A stretch of 28,398 bases of DNA from RUG11551 sp045586185 (GCA_045586185.1 JAZMZV010000184.1:1-28398); one strand, 5' to 3'; counted from the first letter of the stretch, positions 1 through 7,719 are shown. A program made the numbers and translations. The notes: generated from the letters alone by a model not told the origin.

Positions 1-190
1 ATAGGGACAAAAAGCGTGTCGATTTTTACGCAAATATTTTGACACGTATCTTTTTGCCATATTTTCGGTTTTAATCAGTAATTCGTAGGACTTGATGTTC
101 ATATTAGTATTATACATCAGTCCAGAAAACAATCAATTACCTAATATTTTATCCTTTCCCTGTTACTTTTCAAGTTTAAATACGTTATAG

Positions 191-400
191 TTGTCAGGAA
201 CAAACAGAAAACGTTTGCTTCAGACAATGGATTTCCATGATTATTTACGAAGCAAACAATTTTTTCAGGAATCGCGTATTAATATTATGAAAAGTTCAAA
301 TAACAGTTTTCCGGGAGATTATGGAGACCGCCTCCTTGCTGTTAAGAACGCTGAGCTTCAGTTAGAAGCAAGTGAAAGCGGTTCCTCAAAACATGAATAA
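191..400 (+). pseudogene. C-terminal remnant of a TPR-protein paralogue
   Basis: This short frame (69 codons, TTG start, an in-frame TAG directly upstream) aligns with the C-terminal part of the intact TPR protein ending at 1720. Shared positions include QT, FH, RSKQ, QES, a later G-x-Y, L-x-A-x-K and a terminal GSS. The DNA also matches well, for example around 249-278 against 1571-1600 (AGCAAACAATT and CAGGAATCGC in both). I see no tetratricopeptide helices upstream and no Shine-Dalgarno site, so I read it as the 3' end of a duplicated TPR gene that lost its front, not as an independent small gene. It lies directly before the promoter of the RyR gene. A real short protein cannot be excluded. 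Confidence 0.6.
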
Positions 401-403
401 GAC

Positions 404-431
404 TTGACATTATCATTATTAGATTTATAAT
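404..431 (+). promoter_or_regulatory. Sigma70-type promoter of the RyR-domain gene
   Basis: TTGACA at 404-409, a 16-bp spacer, and TATAAT at 426-431: both hexamers match the bacterial consensus exactly. The expected start of transcription is near 438-440, giving a leader of about 40 nt before the ATG at 482. This suggests strong basal transcription unless it is repressed. Confidence 0.75.
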
Positions 432-434
432 GAT
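412..434. promoter_or_regulatory. Operator-like inverted repeat overlapping the -10 box
   Basis: ATCATTAT at 412-419 and its exact reverse complement ATAATGAT at 427-434 flank a 7-base centre. The repeat covers the promoter spacer and the whole -10 box of the RyR promoter, a common place for a repressor dimer. The regulator is not identified. The repeat is AT-rich, so chance is possible. Confidence 0.4.
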
Positions 435-481
435 CGTTAAGTATTTTATATCCAATACCAAACTGATAGAGGAATTTAACT

Positions 482-772
482 ATGACAGAAAACTACACTC
501 CAAAACCTGTTGAAACATCCTCGGTGGTTTTGCCGCCGGAGATTGACGAACTGACGGAAAAGCTGGCGGAGAACGCTCACGATCATTGGGCGAAGAGCCG
601 TTTCCAGGCCGGTTGGACTTACGGTCCGCAGAGGGACGATGTGAATAAAAAGAATCCCTGCCTGATTCCATACGCGGACTTGCCCGAAAGCGAAAAACAG
701 TACGATCGCGACACCGCAATGGAAACGCTTAAAGCGGTTTACGCCCTGGGCTACCGCATCGTAAAAGACTGA
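482..772 (+). CDS. RyR (ryanodine-receptor) domain protein
   Basis: A 96-residue soluble protein that is essentially one RyR domain (Pfam PF02026), named after the repeats of eukaryotic ryanodine receptors but common as small stand-alone bacterial proteins. Recognisable signature: LPPEIDELTEKLAENAHDHW (about residues 17-36), GWTYGPQRDD (44-53), PCLIPYADLPESEKQYDR (58-75) and ETLKAVYALGY (81-91). The ATG at 482 is preceded by GAGGA at good distance. No signal peptide or membrane segment is visible, so it should be cytoplasmic. Prokaryotic RyR domains have been suggested to bind nucleotide-related ligands; that is family-level inference, not visible here. Downstream, 63 bases away, is a TPR protein, and upstream is a TPR remnant, so RyR and TPR may form a repeated pair. 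Confidence 0.85.
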   Translation: MTENYTPKPVETSSVVLPPEIDELTEKLAENAHDHWAKSRFQAGWTYGPQRDDVNKKNPCLIPYADLPESEKQYDRDTAMETLKAVYALGYRIVKD

Positions 773-835
773 ACCGGCAACGGAAATGTAAATTAGTTTT
801 TGGCTGTCGAGCATGCAATTTGGTCCGAAAAGAGA

Positions 836-1720
836 ATGATAATTGATATAATAGAGCTGTATGAATCTGGAATGTGGAACATGATGGAGCAGCGTTTTTC
901 CGAGGCGGAAGCGGCGTTTCTGGAAGCCTTAACAATCTTGCAGAAACGGAATGCGGAAAAACCGGGCGAGTACGAAGACTTTATCGCCAGGACGAAGAAC
1001 AGACTGGGATTTTTGTATTCCCAAATGGAACGCATTTCCGAAGCGGAATCCTATATGACAGAAGCGAGAGAAATCTATAGGCGATTGGTTGTCGAGAATC
1101 CAGACGCTTATAATGATGAGTTCTCGGAGGATCTCATCAATCTGGGGAGGCTGTATCTGAACACAGAACGCTATTCAGAATCGGAAGCCAGTTTTCTTGA
1201 ATCGCTTACGGTTTTACAGAATAAAACCAATACTGCTTTTGTTCGTCTAAATTTGAGCGATTTGTATGCCAAAACAAACAGATACTCGCAAGCCGAGGAG
1301 AATTATAACGAGGCATTGAAGATTTATCGTCTCTTGGCGGTTGAGGAGCCAGAGGAATACAATGACTGCGTTTTGCATACGTTAGAGGATTTGGCAAGTC
1401 TGTATTTGAAACAGAATCGTTTTTCCGAGGCGGAGGCGAAGTTGAATGAAGCGTTATTTTTGGGTCGAAGCCTGATCTCTGAATCCGAATCGGAGGATTT
1501 GCTGGAATGCGTAGGATCGTTTCTCCTCAGTTTGGCGCAGACTTATGAGTTTAACTTCCATAATATCCCACGCAGCAAACAATTATTGCAGGAATCGCTC
1601 AGCATATTCAAAAAACTCAAAGGTCTTCATCACGGAGAATATAAGTATATGCTCAATGCTATTAAAAGCTCATTGGCTCGGTTAGAAAAGAAGGACAACG
1701 GTTCTTCAAACAAAGATTGA
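836..1720 (+). CDS. Tetratricopeptide-repeat protein (kinesin light chain-like repeats)
   Basis: A cytoplasmic protein of about 294 residues made of long TPR units of the kinesin-light-chain type. Diagnostic helices recur: RFSEAEAAFLEALTIL, RISEAESYMTEAREIYRRL, RYSESEASFLESLTVL, RYSQAEENYNEALKIYRLL and RFSEAEAKLNEAL, with a degenerate last unit (RSKQLLQESLSIFKKL). TPR solenoids bind other proteins, so a scaffold or adaptor role is likely; no enzymatic domain is seen. I chose the ATG at 836; the frame stays open up to a TTG at 800, and neither start has a convincing ribosome-binding site. It follows the RyR gene on the same strand and is probably co-transcribed. Its stop lies 2 bp from the convergent stop of the sialidase-fold gene. 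The remnant at 191-400 duplicates its C-terminus. Confidence 0.85.
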   Translation: MIIDIIELYESGMWNMMEQRFSEAEAAFLEALTILQKRNAEKPGEYEDFIARTKNRLGFLYSQMERISEAESYMTEAREIYRRLVVENPDAYNDEFSEDLINLGRLYLNTERYSESEASFLESLTVLQNKTNTAFVRLNLSDLYAKTNRYSQAEENYNEALKIYRLLAVEEPEEYNDCVLHTLEDLASLYLKQNRFSEAEAKLNEALFLGRSLISESESEDLLECVGSFLLSLAQTYEFNFHNIPRSKQLLQESLSIFKKLKGLHHGEYKYMLNAIKSSLARLEKKDNGSSNKD

Positions 1721-1722
1721 GA

Positions 1723-2832
1723 CTACAGTTCAATGAATTTCATGTTCGCACCGTAACGGGTTCCTGCTGCGGCGTAGAGGGTTCCGTCGAAGAAGCTGAT
1801 TCCCGACCAGACGGAGTTGACGTCCTGAGAGCCGAAGACGCTTTGCGACGGCGTGAAAGCGCTGCGTGACAAGTTCTTAACGTCTGTTCCGTCGGAAATA
1901 ATCGTTTTCATGACGCTGGTTCTGTCGCCTTTGACGGACGAGTCTTCGTCCGTCTGGAAACTGACGACCAGCTGACCGTTGGGCAGCTCGACAACGCCCG
2001 GCGCGGACGCCTTGGACCCCTTCGTAGTCGGGCGATAGATCTCAACCGGCTCTGACCAGTTTTTCCCGTCTGTAGAGTAAATCAGATTGATAACAAACGG
2101 GAACCCGTCTTTGGCGGTTTGCGTCCCTTCGATAATGCAGACGTACTCTCCGCTTTTCAGCTGCGTCCAGACGGGCATGCCGTCGCGGGAACGGTGTTTG
2201 TTCCCGTCGGAGACGACGGTTCTGTTCGTCCATTGGGAGCCGTCCCAGACTTTGTACTCTATATTCTGATAATTAGAATGCATAACAGACGCAGCATCGT
2301 TGGCGTAGAAGCAGGTGAGCTTCCCGTTGAGCGTTCCCAGATACGGTTCCCAAACGCCGCCGCGGGATTCCCAGTATTGAGCAACGGTGGAATGATGAGT
2401 CCAGGTTTGCCCTTCGTCCTGCGAAACGCTGACTTGCAGCGACGTATAAAACCCTTTCGGGTCGTTTCCGATGGCGCGATAGGAGAGATACAGCGTTTTA
2501 CCGTCGCGATAAAAGTTGACGTTGGCGCAGCGTTTGTCCGGACGAAACGACGCCTGAACCGGTTCCGTCCACGTCTTGCCGTTGTCGGAACTGGCAAGCG
2601 TCTTGATTCCGTCGCCCGTTTCGATTCCCGCCAATATTCGCCCGTCTGCCAGCCGGCAAATTCTCGGAGCGTATCCTCGGGAAGAAATCAGCTGCGCCGT
2701 TCCGTCTGACCACGAGAAAGAAATCTGTTCAGCCGCTGCCGCCGCATTCTGCTGTGAAAACGTTACAGAATACAATCCCAGCGCCCAAAACGCGGCTGTC
2801 AGAAGAACGATAGAATACGGCTTGATGGTCAT
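1723..2832 (-). CDS. Secreted sialidase-fold (BNR/Asp-box) protein
   Basis: A 369-residue exported protein. It begins with a hydrophobic signal peptide (residues about 7-35, small residues before AEQ). Asp-box motifs of the S-x-D-x-G-x-x-W type appear as SSDNGKTW (about 80), SQDEGQTW (about 135) and STDGKNW (about 255), marking a six-bladed sialidase-type beta-propeller. An early R in YAPRICRLADGR could be the first arginine of a GH33-like triad, but the pattern also suits GH93-like exo-arabinanases and non-sialidase relatives, so the substrate is open. A role in degrading host or plant glycans outside the cell is inferred. No good Shine-Dalgarno site precedes the ATG at 2832. The 360-bp upstream gap holds REP-like hairpins only. 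Confidence 0.75.
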   Translation of the reverse strand: MTIKPYSIVLLTAAFWALGLYSVTFSQQNAAAAAEQISFSWSDGTAQLISSRGYAPRICRLADGRILAGIETGDGIKTLASSDNGKTWTEPVQASFRPDKRCANVNFYRDGKTLYLSYRAIGNDPKGFYTSLQVSVSQDEGQTWTHHSTVAQYWESRGGVWEPYLGTLNGKLTCFYANDAASVMHSNYQNIEYKVWDGSQWTNRTVVSDGNKHRSRDGMPVWTQLKSGEYVCIIEGTQTAKDGFPFVINLIYSTDGKNWSEPVEIYRPTTKGSKASAPGVVELPNGQLVVSFQTDEDSSVKGDRTSVMKTIISDGTDVKNLSRSAFTPSQSVFGSQDVNSVWSGISFFDGTLYAAAGTRYGANMKFIEL

Positions 2833-2895
2833 GGGTATAGTGCGTTCAATCTTGGGGTGTGCGAAAAAAGGAAAGATTTATAATTGAACATAATC

Positions 2896-3168
2896 AACGC
2901 CTTTAGGCGTTTGTTCCTCACAGCTTCAGCTGTGAGAACAATCAAATATTAAATATCGTAGCCCACGCCTTTAGGCGTGGGATTCAAAACGACACAAATA
3001 GAATTATAACGCACGAATTCCCCTCCCTTCCCCACTCCATTCGGAGTGGGGAAGGGAGGGGAAGGGAAGCGTTTGGGGGAGGATCTCTTTGTTTAGTCCC
3101 CCAGATAAATCTGGGGGCTACGTTTTTTGAATTGTTTTTATTTCCCACACCTAAAGGTGTGGGCTACG
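2896..3168. repeat. REP-like hairpin cluster (GTAG-headed)
   Basis: The 360-bp gap between the sialidase-fold gene and accC has no gene but holds six hairpins. AACGCC/GGCGTT with loop TTTA lies at 2896-2911. CTCACAGCT/AGCTGTGAG is at 2917-2936. GTAG plus CCCACGCC-TTTA-GGCGTGGG is at 2958-2981. A perfect 19-bp stem with loop ATTC is at 3020-3061. CCCCCAGAT/ATCTGGGGG followed by CTAC is at 3098-3121. CCCACACC-TAAA-GGTGTGGG followed by CTAC is at 3144-3167. The last two, read on the minus strand, start with GTAG like the third. A GTAG head before a GC-rich hairpin is the layout of REP sequences served by RAYT (Y1/HUH) transposases. Confidence 0.75.
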
Positions 3169-3192
3169 TTGTATATTACTAAGCGCTAATCC

Positions 3193-4533
3193 TCACTTCC
3201 AGGTTCTTTCGATAAACGTTGTGTCGCCGGTGGCGGTAACGAACGTTTCGTGGTTGAGAATTTCCAGGTGCCGCGGAATGGTCGTTTTGACGCCCTGAAT
3301 GTTGAGTTCTGACAGGGCGCGTTTCATTCTCGCGATTGCTTCAGCGCGGGTTGCGCCTTTAACCAGCAGTTTCCCGATCATGGAGTCGTACCACGGCGAG
3401 ACGGTGTACCCGGCGTGAACGTGCGAGTCCCAGCGGACGCCGTATCCTCCCGGAGGGAAGAAATGCGTGATCGTGCCGGGGCAGGGGCGGAAGTTCATAT
3501 CGGGGTCTTCGGCGTTGATTCGACATTCGATAACGTGCCCGGTGGATTTAATGTCCTTTTGCGTAAAGGGCAGCTTTTCTCCGGCGGCAACCATGATCTG
3601 GGTTTTAATCAGGTCGATGCCAGTGAGCATTTCTGTAACAGTGTGTTCGACCTGAATTCGGGCGTTGAGTTCGATAAAATAGAACTCTCCCGATTTATCG
3701 ACGATGAACTCGATTGTCCCGGCGTTTGTGTATCCCGCCTGTTTGACCAGTCTGACTGCCGCGTCGCACATGGCTTTTCGTGTCGATTCCGGAATGTGGG
3801 GCGAGGGGGTTTCCTCGATGAGCTTTTGATGCCGGCGCTGCATCGTGCAGTCGCGTTCATAAAGATGAACGACGTTGCCGAAATTGTCCGCCATGAGCTG
3901 GACTTCAACGTGCCGCGGGTTCTCGATGTACTTTTCGATATAAACGTCTCCGTTGCCGAACGCAGCAGCCGCTTCGGTTTTCGCCTGATTGAACCCGGTA
4001 ATGAGCTGTTCGTCGTCTCGGGCGACGCGCATTCCGCGCCCTCCGCCGCCGGCTGTCGCTTTGACGAGAACCGGATAGCCGAACTTTCGGGCGATTTTGA
4101 GCGCTTCGTCTTCGTCTTTGATTAAGCCGTCGCTGCCGGGGACAGTGGGGACTTTTGCCGTTTTGGCGATTTGTCGAGCCGTGTTTTTATCGCCCAGCAT
4201 AGCCATCGCCTCGTGAGTGGGACCGATGAACTCGAACTTGCAGGATCGGCAGATTTCCGCAAAGTGAGCGTTTTCCGCCAGAAAGCCGTAGCCCGGGTGA
4301 ATTGCCTGGCTGGCGCTGACTTCCGCCGTCGAAATAAGACGGTCAATTTTCAGGTAGCTGTCGTGCGCTTTGGCGGGACCGATGCAGTAGGCTTCGTCTG
4401 CGTAACGCAAATATTCTGATCCCCGGTCTGCTTCGCTGAACACGGCAACCGAACGGATGCCCATGTCTCGGCAGGCGCGGAAGATTCTCAACGCGATTTC
4501 GCCGCGATTGGCGACAAGTATTTTATCAAACAT
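3193..4533 (-). CDS. accC: Acetyl-CoA carboxylase, biotin carboxylase subunit
   Basis: A 446-residue enzyme, the usual length for AccC. It carboxylates biotin on BCCP using ATP and bicarbonate, the first half-reaction of malonyl-CoA synthesis for fatty acids. The N-terminus MFDKILVANRGEIALRIFRA is the typical biotin carboxylase start. The glycine-rich ATP-grasp loop GGGGRGMRVA lies near residues 162-171, then EKYIENPRHVEVQ, ERDCTMQRRHQK, the metal/biotin-site segment FIELNARIQVEHTVTE and ECRINAEDP. It ends a minus-strand operon, 73 bases after accB. The carboxyltransferase subunits are not in the window. Downstream, on the minus strand, lies a REP-like hairpin without a U-tract, so I do not call a terminator. 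Confidence 0.97.
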   Translation of the reverse strand: MFDKILVANRGEIALRIFRACRDMGIRSVAVFSEADRGSEYLRYADEAYCIGPAKAHDSYLKIDRLISTAEVSASQAIHPGYGFLAENAHFAEICRSCKFEFIGPTHEAMAMLGDKNTARQIAKTAKVPTVPGSDGLIKDEDEALKIARKFGYPVLVKATAGGGGRGMRVARDDEQLITGFNQAKTEAAAAFGNGDVYIEKYIENPRHVEVQLMADNFGNVVHLYERDCTMQRRHQKLIEETPSPHIPESTRKAMCDAAVRLVKQAGYTNAGTIEFIVDKSGEFYFIELNARIQVEHTVTEMLTGIDLIKTQIMVAAGEKLPFTQKDIKSTGHVIECRINAEDPDMNFRPCPGTITHFFPPGGYGVRWDSHVHAGYTVSPWYDSMIGKLLVKGATRAEAIARMKRALSELNIQGVKTTIPRHLEILNHETFVTATGDTTFIERTWK

Positions 4534-4606
4534 AGCGTATGGCGCCAGAGGGTTGACCTCCAGCGCGTGAGGAAAAGGTTGTAACGCTTAAAATTCTATA
4601 CGAAGT

Positions 4607-5092
4607 TTATCCGCGAGTGTCAATCTTGAACAGCGCCTGACCGAACTCGACCGGCGCGCCGTTTTCGACCAGAACGGCAACGACGCGACCAGCAACGTCG
4701 ATGGGAATCTGGTTCATGACTTTCATGGCTTCGATGATGCAAGACGTCTTGCCAATAACAGCGGTGTCGCCGACTTTCAAATACGGCGCAGCGTTGGGGT
4801 TGGCGGCGGCGTAGAACGTGCCGACCATGGGGCTGTTGATCGTCTTGATAGCCGGATCGTCTTTCGCTTCAGCTGGCGCGGAAGCAGGAGCTGCCGGGGC
4901 TGCCGCCGGAGCAGGGGCGGGAGCCGTTGCGACTGGAGCCGCCGGAATCGCGACGACTTCTCCGCCGCGCTTGAGTTTGAGCTGCGTTGTACCCTGGCTG
5001 AGTTCCAGTTCGTTCAAATCGTACTGCTTCATCAACGACAGAAGCTGTTCCAGATTTTCAGCGTCAAAAATGTTTACGTTTGTTTTTTCCAT
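4607..5092 (-). CDS. accB: Acetyl-CoA carboxylase biotin carboxyl carrier protein
   Basis: A BCCP of 161 residues from the start I prefer. The N-terminal helix pair (IFDAENLEQLLSLMKQYDLN) and basic strand (TTQLKLKRGGE) precede an Ala/Pro-rich flexible linker at about residues 48-80, then the biotinyl domain, with the modified lysine in CIIEAMKVMNQ (about residue 124) and the usual PIDVAGRV turn after it. It carries carboxybiotin between AccC and the carboxyltransferase. The frame stays open to an ATG at 5119 (170 residues), but the ATG at 5092 has AAGGA seven bases upstream and the 5119 start has none. The M24 peptidase gene ends at 5129, so translation may be coupled. A single Ala-Pro linker of this size is normal for the family. 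Confidence 0.95.
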   Translation of the reverse strand: MEKTNVNIFDAENLEQLLSLMKQYDLNELELSQGTTQLKLKRGGEVVAIPAAPVATAPAPAPAAAPAAPASAPAEAKDDPAIKTINSPMVGTFYAAANPNAAPYLKVGDTAVIGKTSCIIEAMKVMNQIPIDVAGRVVAVLVENGAPVEFGQALFKIDTRG

Positions 5093-5128
5093 GGATGATT
5101 CCTTAAGTTTTTTAGCCATAGACGTTTA

Positions 5129-6250
5129 CTAATTGTATATCATATCTTCCAAACGGTTCGACAGCGCTGAGGTGATAACCTCGCAGCCGTTTTTCGTAAC
5201 CAGAATATCGTCTTCGATTCGGATTCCGCCCCAGTCCTGGAGGTAAATGCCCGGTTCGACCGTGATTACCATGCCCGGCTTGAGGACAGTGTCGTCTTTG
5301 GGCGAGAACGACGGGGACTCGTGAATGTCCAGCCCGACGCTGTGTCCCAATCCGTGACCGAAGTATTTGCCGTATCCGGCTTTAGCGATGAAATCTCGCG
5401 CGACCGCGTCGATTTCGCTGCATTTGACGCCCGGCTTAACTGCGGCAATTGCCGCCTGTTGGGCGTCGTAAACGATAGAATAAACCTTTTTGAACTTGGG
5501 CGACAGCTTGCCGGTAATTGACGACCGGGTTAAGTCGGACTTGTACCCGTTGACGTCGGCGCCCCAGTCGATTAAAAGCTGGTCGGACTCTTCGATTCTG
5601 AAATTGCCGGGAACGGCGTGGGGCAACGCGGCGCGCGATCCAACGCCGACAATGGTCGGGAACGCTGCCTTGCGGGCGCCCAGCTTTCGCATTGTGTATT
5701 CCAGTTCCAAAGCCGCGTCCCGTTCCGTCATTTTGGGCGTTAGCGTTGCAATCAAAGCGCGGTACGCCTTTTGAGCGACGACGACCGCCTGACGAAGCTG
5801 TTCCAGCTCGAACTTGTCTTTTACAGCGCGAAGGGCTTCTACCTGACCGGAAACGGGAACGACGTCGATATCGAAATCGCCCAGGAGCTTTTTGAATGTA
5901 TTAAACAGAGCGTAGGTCATGCCGTCGCCTTCAATTCCAAGCCGGAACTTTTTGTTCTCGCCGGCATGGTTGGCTATCGCCTGACGAACGAGCGACAAAA
6001 GACTGGTTTTGTTGTCGCGAATTAACGCCGTGATTTCCGGGGCTTCTTCCGAAAGCTGGATTGTGTATCGCGAATCGCTGAGAAGAAACGCTTTGTCTGC
6101 AAAGACCAGCAAATATGTGCTGTCTCCGGTAAACCCGGACAAATACGTAACGTTGGTTTCTTTAACGATCAGCAGCGCGTCCGCTTCAAAAGAGGAACTG
6201 CTGATTCTTTTCTGTAAACGCGCCAGGCGCGCTTGCGTGTATTCTGACAT
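5129..6250 (-). CDS. M24B metallopeptidase, Xaa-Pro aminopeptidase/dipeptidase
   Basis: A 373-residue cytoplasmic peptidase of the pita-bread fold that cleaves Xaa-Pro bonds. The N-terminal creatinase-like domain (to about residue 130) contains VTYLSGFTGDSTYLLV. The catalytic domain shows all five dimetal ligands: two Asp in LLIDWGADVNGYKSDLTR, His in GHGLGHSVGLDIHESP, Glu in MVITVEPGIYL and Glu in GGIRIEDDILV. AAGGAA stands eight bases before the ATG. It is the first gene of the operon with accB and accC, an association seen in many bacteria, sometimes with efp nearby (not seen here). Whether it is an aminopeptidase (PepP-like) or a prolidase (PepQ-like) cannot be settled from the sequence, so no symbol is given. 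Confidence 0.92.
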   Translation of the reverse strand: MSEYTQARLARLQKRISSSSFEADALLIVKETNVTYLSGFTGDSTYLLVFADKAFLLSDSRYTIQLSEEAPEITALIRDNKTSLLSLVRQAIANHAGENKKFRLGIEGDGMTYALFNTFKKLLGDFDIDVVPVSGQVEALRAVKDKFELEQLRQAVVVAQKAYRALIATLTPKMTERDAALELEYTMRKLGARKAAFPTIVGVGSRAALPHAVPGNFRIEESDQLLIDWGADVNGYKSDLTRSSITGKLSPKFKKVYSIVYDAQQAAIAAVKPGVKCSEIDAVARDFIAKAGYGKYFGHGLGHSVGLDIHESPSFSPKDDTVLKPGMVITVEPGIYLQDWGGIRIEDDILVTKNGCEVITSALSNRLEDMIYN

Positions 6251-6333
6251 AATATAATTCCTTTTGTCGTCTCCCTTGACTTACATATCTTATCGCCAAT
6301 TCGGACGAAAACCTGTAGTTTATCTAAATATAT

Positions 6334-6361
6334 ATTATAATAAAAAATTTATTTTATGCAA
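6334..6361 (-). promoter_or_regulatory. Promoter of the M24 peptidase - accB - accC operon
   Basis: Read on the minus strand: TTGCAT (6361-6356), 16-bp spacer, TATAAT (6339-6334). The predicted transcript starts near 6326, about 76 nt before the ATG at 6250. The TTGCAT -35 box is shared with two other promoters in this window. Confidence 0.65.
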
Positions 6362-6410
6362 GACGGAATGGAGGGGGGCTGTTTTCTTCTGCTAAAGCAG
6401 TGGAAAAGCA

Positions 6411-6474
6411 GTTAGGAATTAGGAGTGAGGAGGGAGGAGTTGTTTAATTCGGAATGCGGAATTGACGCTTCGCG
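6411..6474. repeat. Heptanucleotide tandem repeats with GCTTCGCG core
   Basis: Four units of 7 bases (GTTAGGA, ATTAGGA, GTGAGGA, GGGAGGA) run from 6411 to 6438. Three further heptads (AATTCGG, AATGCGG, AATTGAC) run from 6446 to 6466, followed directly by GCTTCGCG at 6467-6474. The second tract matches in reverse complement the right arm of the similar locus at 27675-27716. Confidence 0.65.
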
Positions 6475-6489
6475 CTCATCTCGGGGGTG

Positions 6490-6840
6490 CGCTTTGCGGC
6501 GGAAGCCTCCAAGAATCTTTTGAACGCGGAAAGCCGTCCGACCTGCTGGTTCGCGGGCGTCTTCGTCCGCCGAAGGAAACAAGCCCTGCTGACAATCTGC
6601 GCCGCAGCCGAAAACCATTCTGGATCGCGGATAAAATCCGCAACAGAAAAAAAGCTTGACGGCAAAGCCGTCAAGTCGTAGCCCGGGGACGGGCTACATC
6701 CAGGGGGCGTTTTCGGCTAACGCAATACGGTATTTCACCCTTCGAACTAAGCGTAACTACGTTCGCTCCGCGAACTCCGTTACCGCCTTCCATCTCTTTG
6801 CGCTCTTTGCGTCCTTTGCGGCTTAATTCTTTTCCCTCGC
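6490..6840. repeat. Mosaic of dispersed hairpin modules
   Basis: No gene is seen. In order: a module starting TTTGCGGCGGAAGCCTCC (second copy near 8931). Then TCGCGG hairpins at 6549-6575 and 6621-6646, CTTGACGGC-AAA-GCCGTCAAG at 6655-6675, and GTAGCCCG-GGGA-CGGGCTAC followed by ATCC at 6678-6701. Next is a unit with CTAACGCAATACGG (6700-6746), and then TTCGCTCCGCGAAC and CTTTGCGTCCTTTGCGGC units. From about 6600 to 6746 it is a near-duplicate of 10126-10263. Confidence 0.7.
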
Positions 6841-6846
6841 CAGGTA

Positions 6847-6875
6847 TTGCATTTCATTTTCGTTTCTTGTACAAT
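6847..6875 (+). promoter_or_regulatory. Promoter in front of the CRISPR remnant
   Basis: TTGCAT at 6847-6852, 17-bp spacer, TACAAT at 6870-6875. Transcription would begin near 6882, just before the first CRISPR-like repeat. The same promoter, with nearly the same spacer and the following GTCCCGGACGGCTTT, recurs at 10282-10310 before the oxidoreductase gene. Confidence 0.6.
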
Positions 6876-6904
6876 AAAGAGAACTAAAAGTCCCGGACGG
6901 CTTT

Positions 6905-7069
6905 ACGTACGATTTCTTTCGCGCGTGGATTGAAACAAGTGGGGGCACGAACAAATGGGCGGTCCATATATGTCGCACGCTTCCAGCGTGCGTGGGTTGA
7001 AACATGCCTCGGGAACAAATTGAATATGCAATGTCGACTCTCTTAGTCAGAGGGTACGTGGATTGAAAC
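6905..7069 (+). CRISPR. Decayed CRISPR mini-array, type I-C-like repeats
   Basis: Three sites end in CGTGGATTGAAAC or CGTGGGTTGAAAC, the 3' end typical of type I-C repeats (ends at 6936, 7003, 7069). The middle repeat, 6972-7003, is a well-formed 32-mer beginning GTCGCACGC with a perfect stem GCACGC/GCGTGC. With 32-nt repeats, the two spacers are 35 nt (6937-6971) and 34 nt (7004-7037), a normal I-C spacing. The first and third repeats are diverged in their 5' halves; the third could instead start at GTCG (7033) with a 5-nt insertion. No cas gene lies in the window and no further repeat follows. I infer an orphan, degenerating array. Confidence 0.65.
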
Positions 7070-7148
7070 AACTATGACGGTGGGGCGTAAGCGAAAAATC
7101 TTGCCGCGCAATTACTTTTAATTCAAAAGGGACGTTTGGGGATATGAG

Positions 7149-7565
7149 ATGCAAACAAAAAAGAATAATCGTTCTCCTATCGACAGACTAATAGACGGTA
7201 TAGAGTTACTGCCGGTCTCAGTACGGTTATTAATTGCCATTGGGTTGGCGTTAGTCCATTTTCTGTTCGTCTTTTATGATTCGCAATTCGGACAGGGGCA
7301 GTTTCTTACTCCGGAAACGACAATTCAAGAGTTGTTTATAATTCGAGTTATTCGTTCGCCGCTGTTGTTTTTATACAGTTCATCTTTCCTCGCAGCGGAA
7401 TCAATTATAAGTATATTGTTATACGCGTTGGCGCTGTTCGTATGGTTGCTTTTTTGGATATTACCCGGTAAAACAACTTTTTATATTACAATTGGCGTTC
7501 TGATTTCCTGTTTGTTACTATTAGAGATATTCACGCAAATTGGTTGTATGGGAGCGGGCTGTTAA
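7149..7565 (+). CDS. Unrecognised integral membrane protein
   Basis: A 138-residue protein I do not recognise. A short polar N-terminus (MQTKKNNRSPIDRLIDGIEL) leads to a hydrophobic helix around residues 24-44, an extracytoplasmic-looking stretch, further hydrophobic segments around 68-85 and 85-107, and a C-terminal helix around 110-128, ending in GCMGAGC. Three or four membrane passes are likely. The start is an ATG with only weak purine enrichment before it. It lies 80 bases after the last CRISPR-like repeat and is AT-richer than the housekeeping genes. Both neighbours on the plus strand also encode envelope or hydrolase proteins, but no function follows from that. Confidence 0.65.
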   Translation: MQTKKNNRSPIDRLIDGIELLPVSVRLLIAIGLALVHFLFVFYDSQFGQGQFLTPETTIQELFIIRVIRSPLLFLYSSSFLAAESIISILLYALALFVWLLFWILPGKTTFYITIGVLISCLLLLEIFTQIGCMGAGC

Positions 7566-7719
7566 ATTGCAACAATAGAAAACTCGACCGCTGAATATCT
7601 GTTTTTGTTTTCCCCTCGTCCCCGGCTTGTAATTTGCCAAGGAATGGGATATACTAAGCGTATGGATAGTTTCCAACAGGTTTACATGAAAGGCTTGAGC
7701 GTTACAGAGGTTTAAAGTC

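Noticed and set aside
1..190. Imperfect inverted repeat CAAAAAG-CGTGTC ... GACACG-TAT-CTTTTTG near 9-57 as a terminator of an upstream gene
   Set aside because: The arms are interrupted and no gene end is visible in the window, so the evidence is too thin.
2119..2709. Long open frame (196 codons) opposite the sialidase-fold gene
   Set aside because: It is antisense to a clear secreted propeller gene with Asp-box motifs, and its Arg/Val-rich composition is typical of antisense shadow frames.
6823..7071. Small minus-strand frame across the CRISPR-like repeats
   Set aside because: It is made of repeat and spacer sequence; recurring FQS-TYP-like and FQ-PTH-like words come from the repeats themselves.
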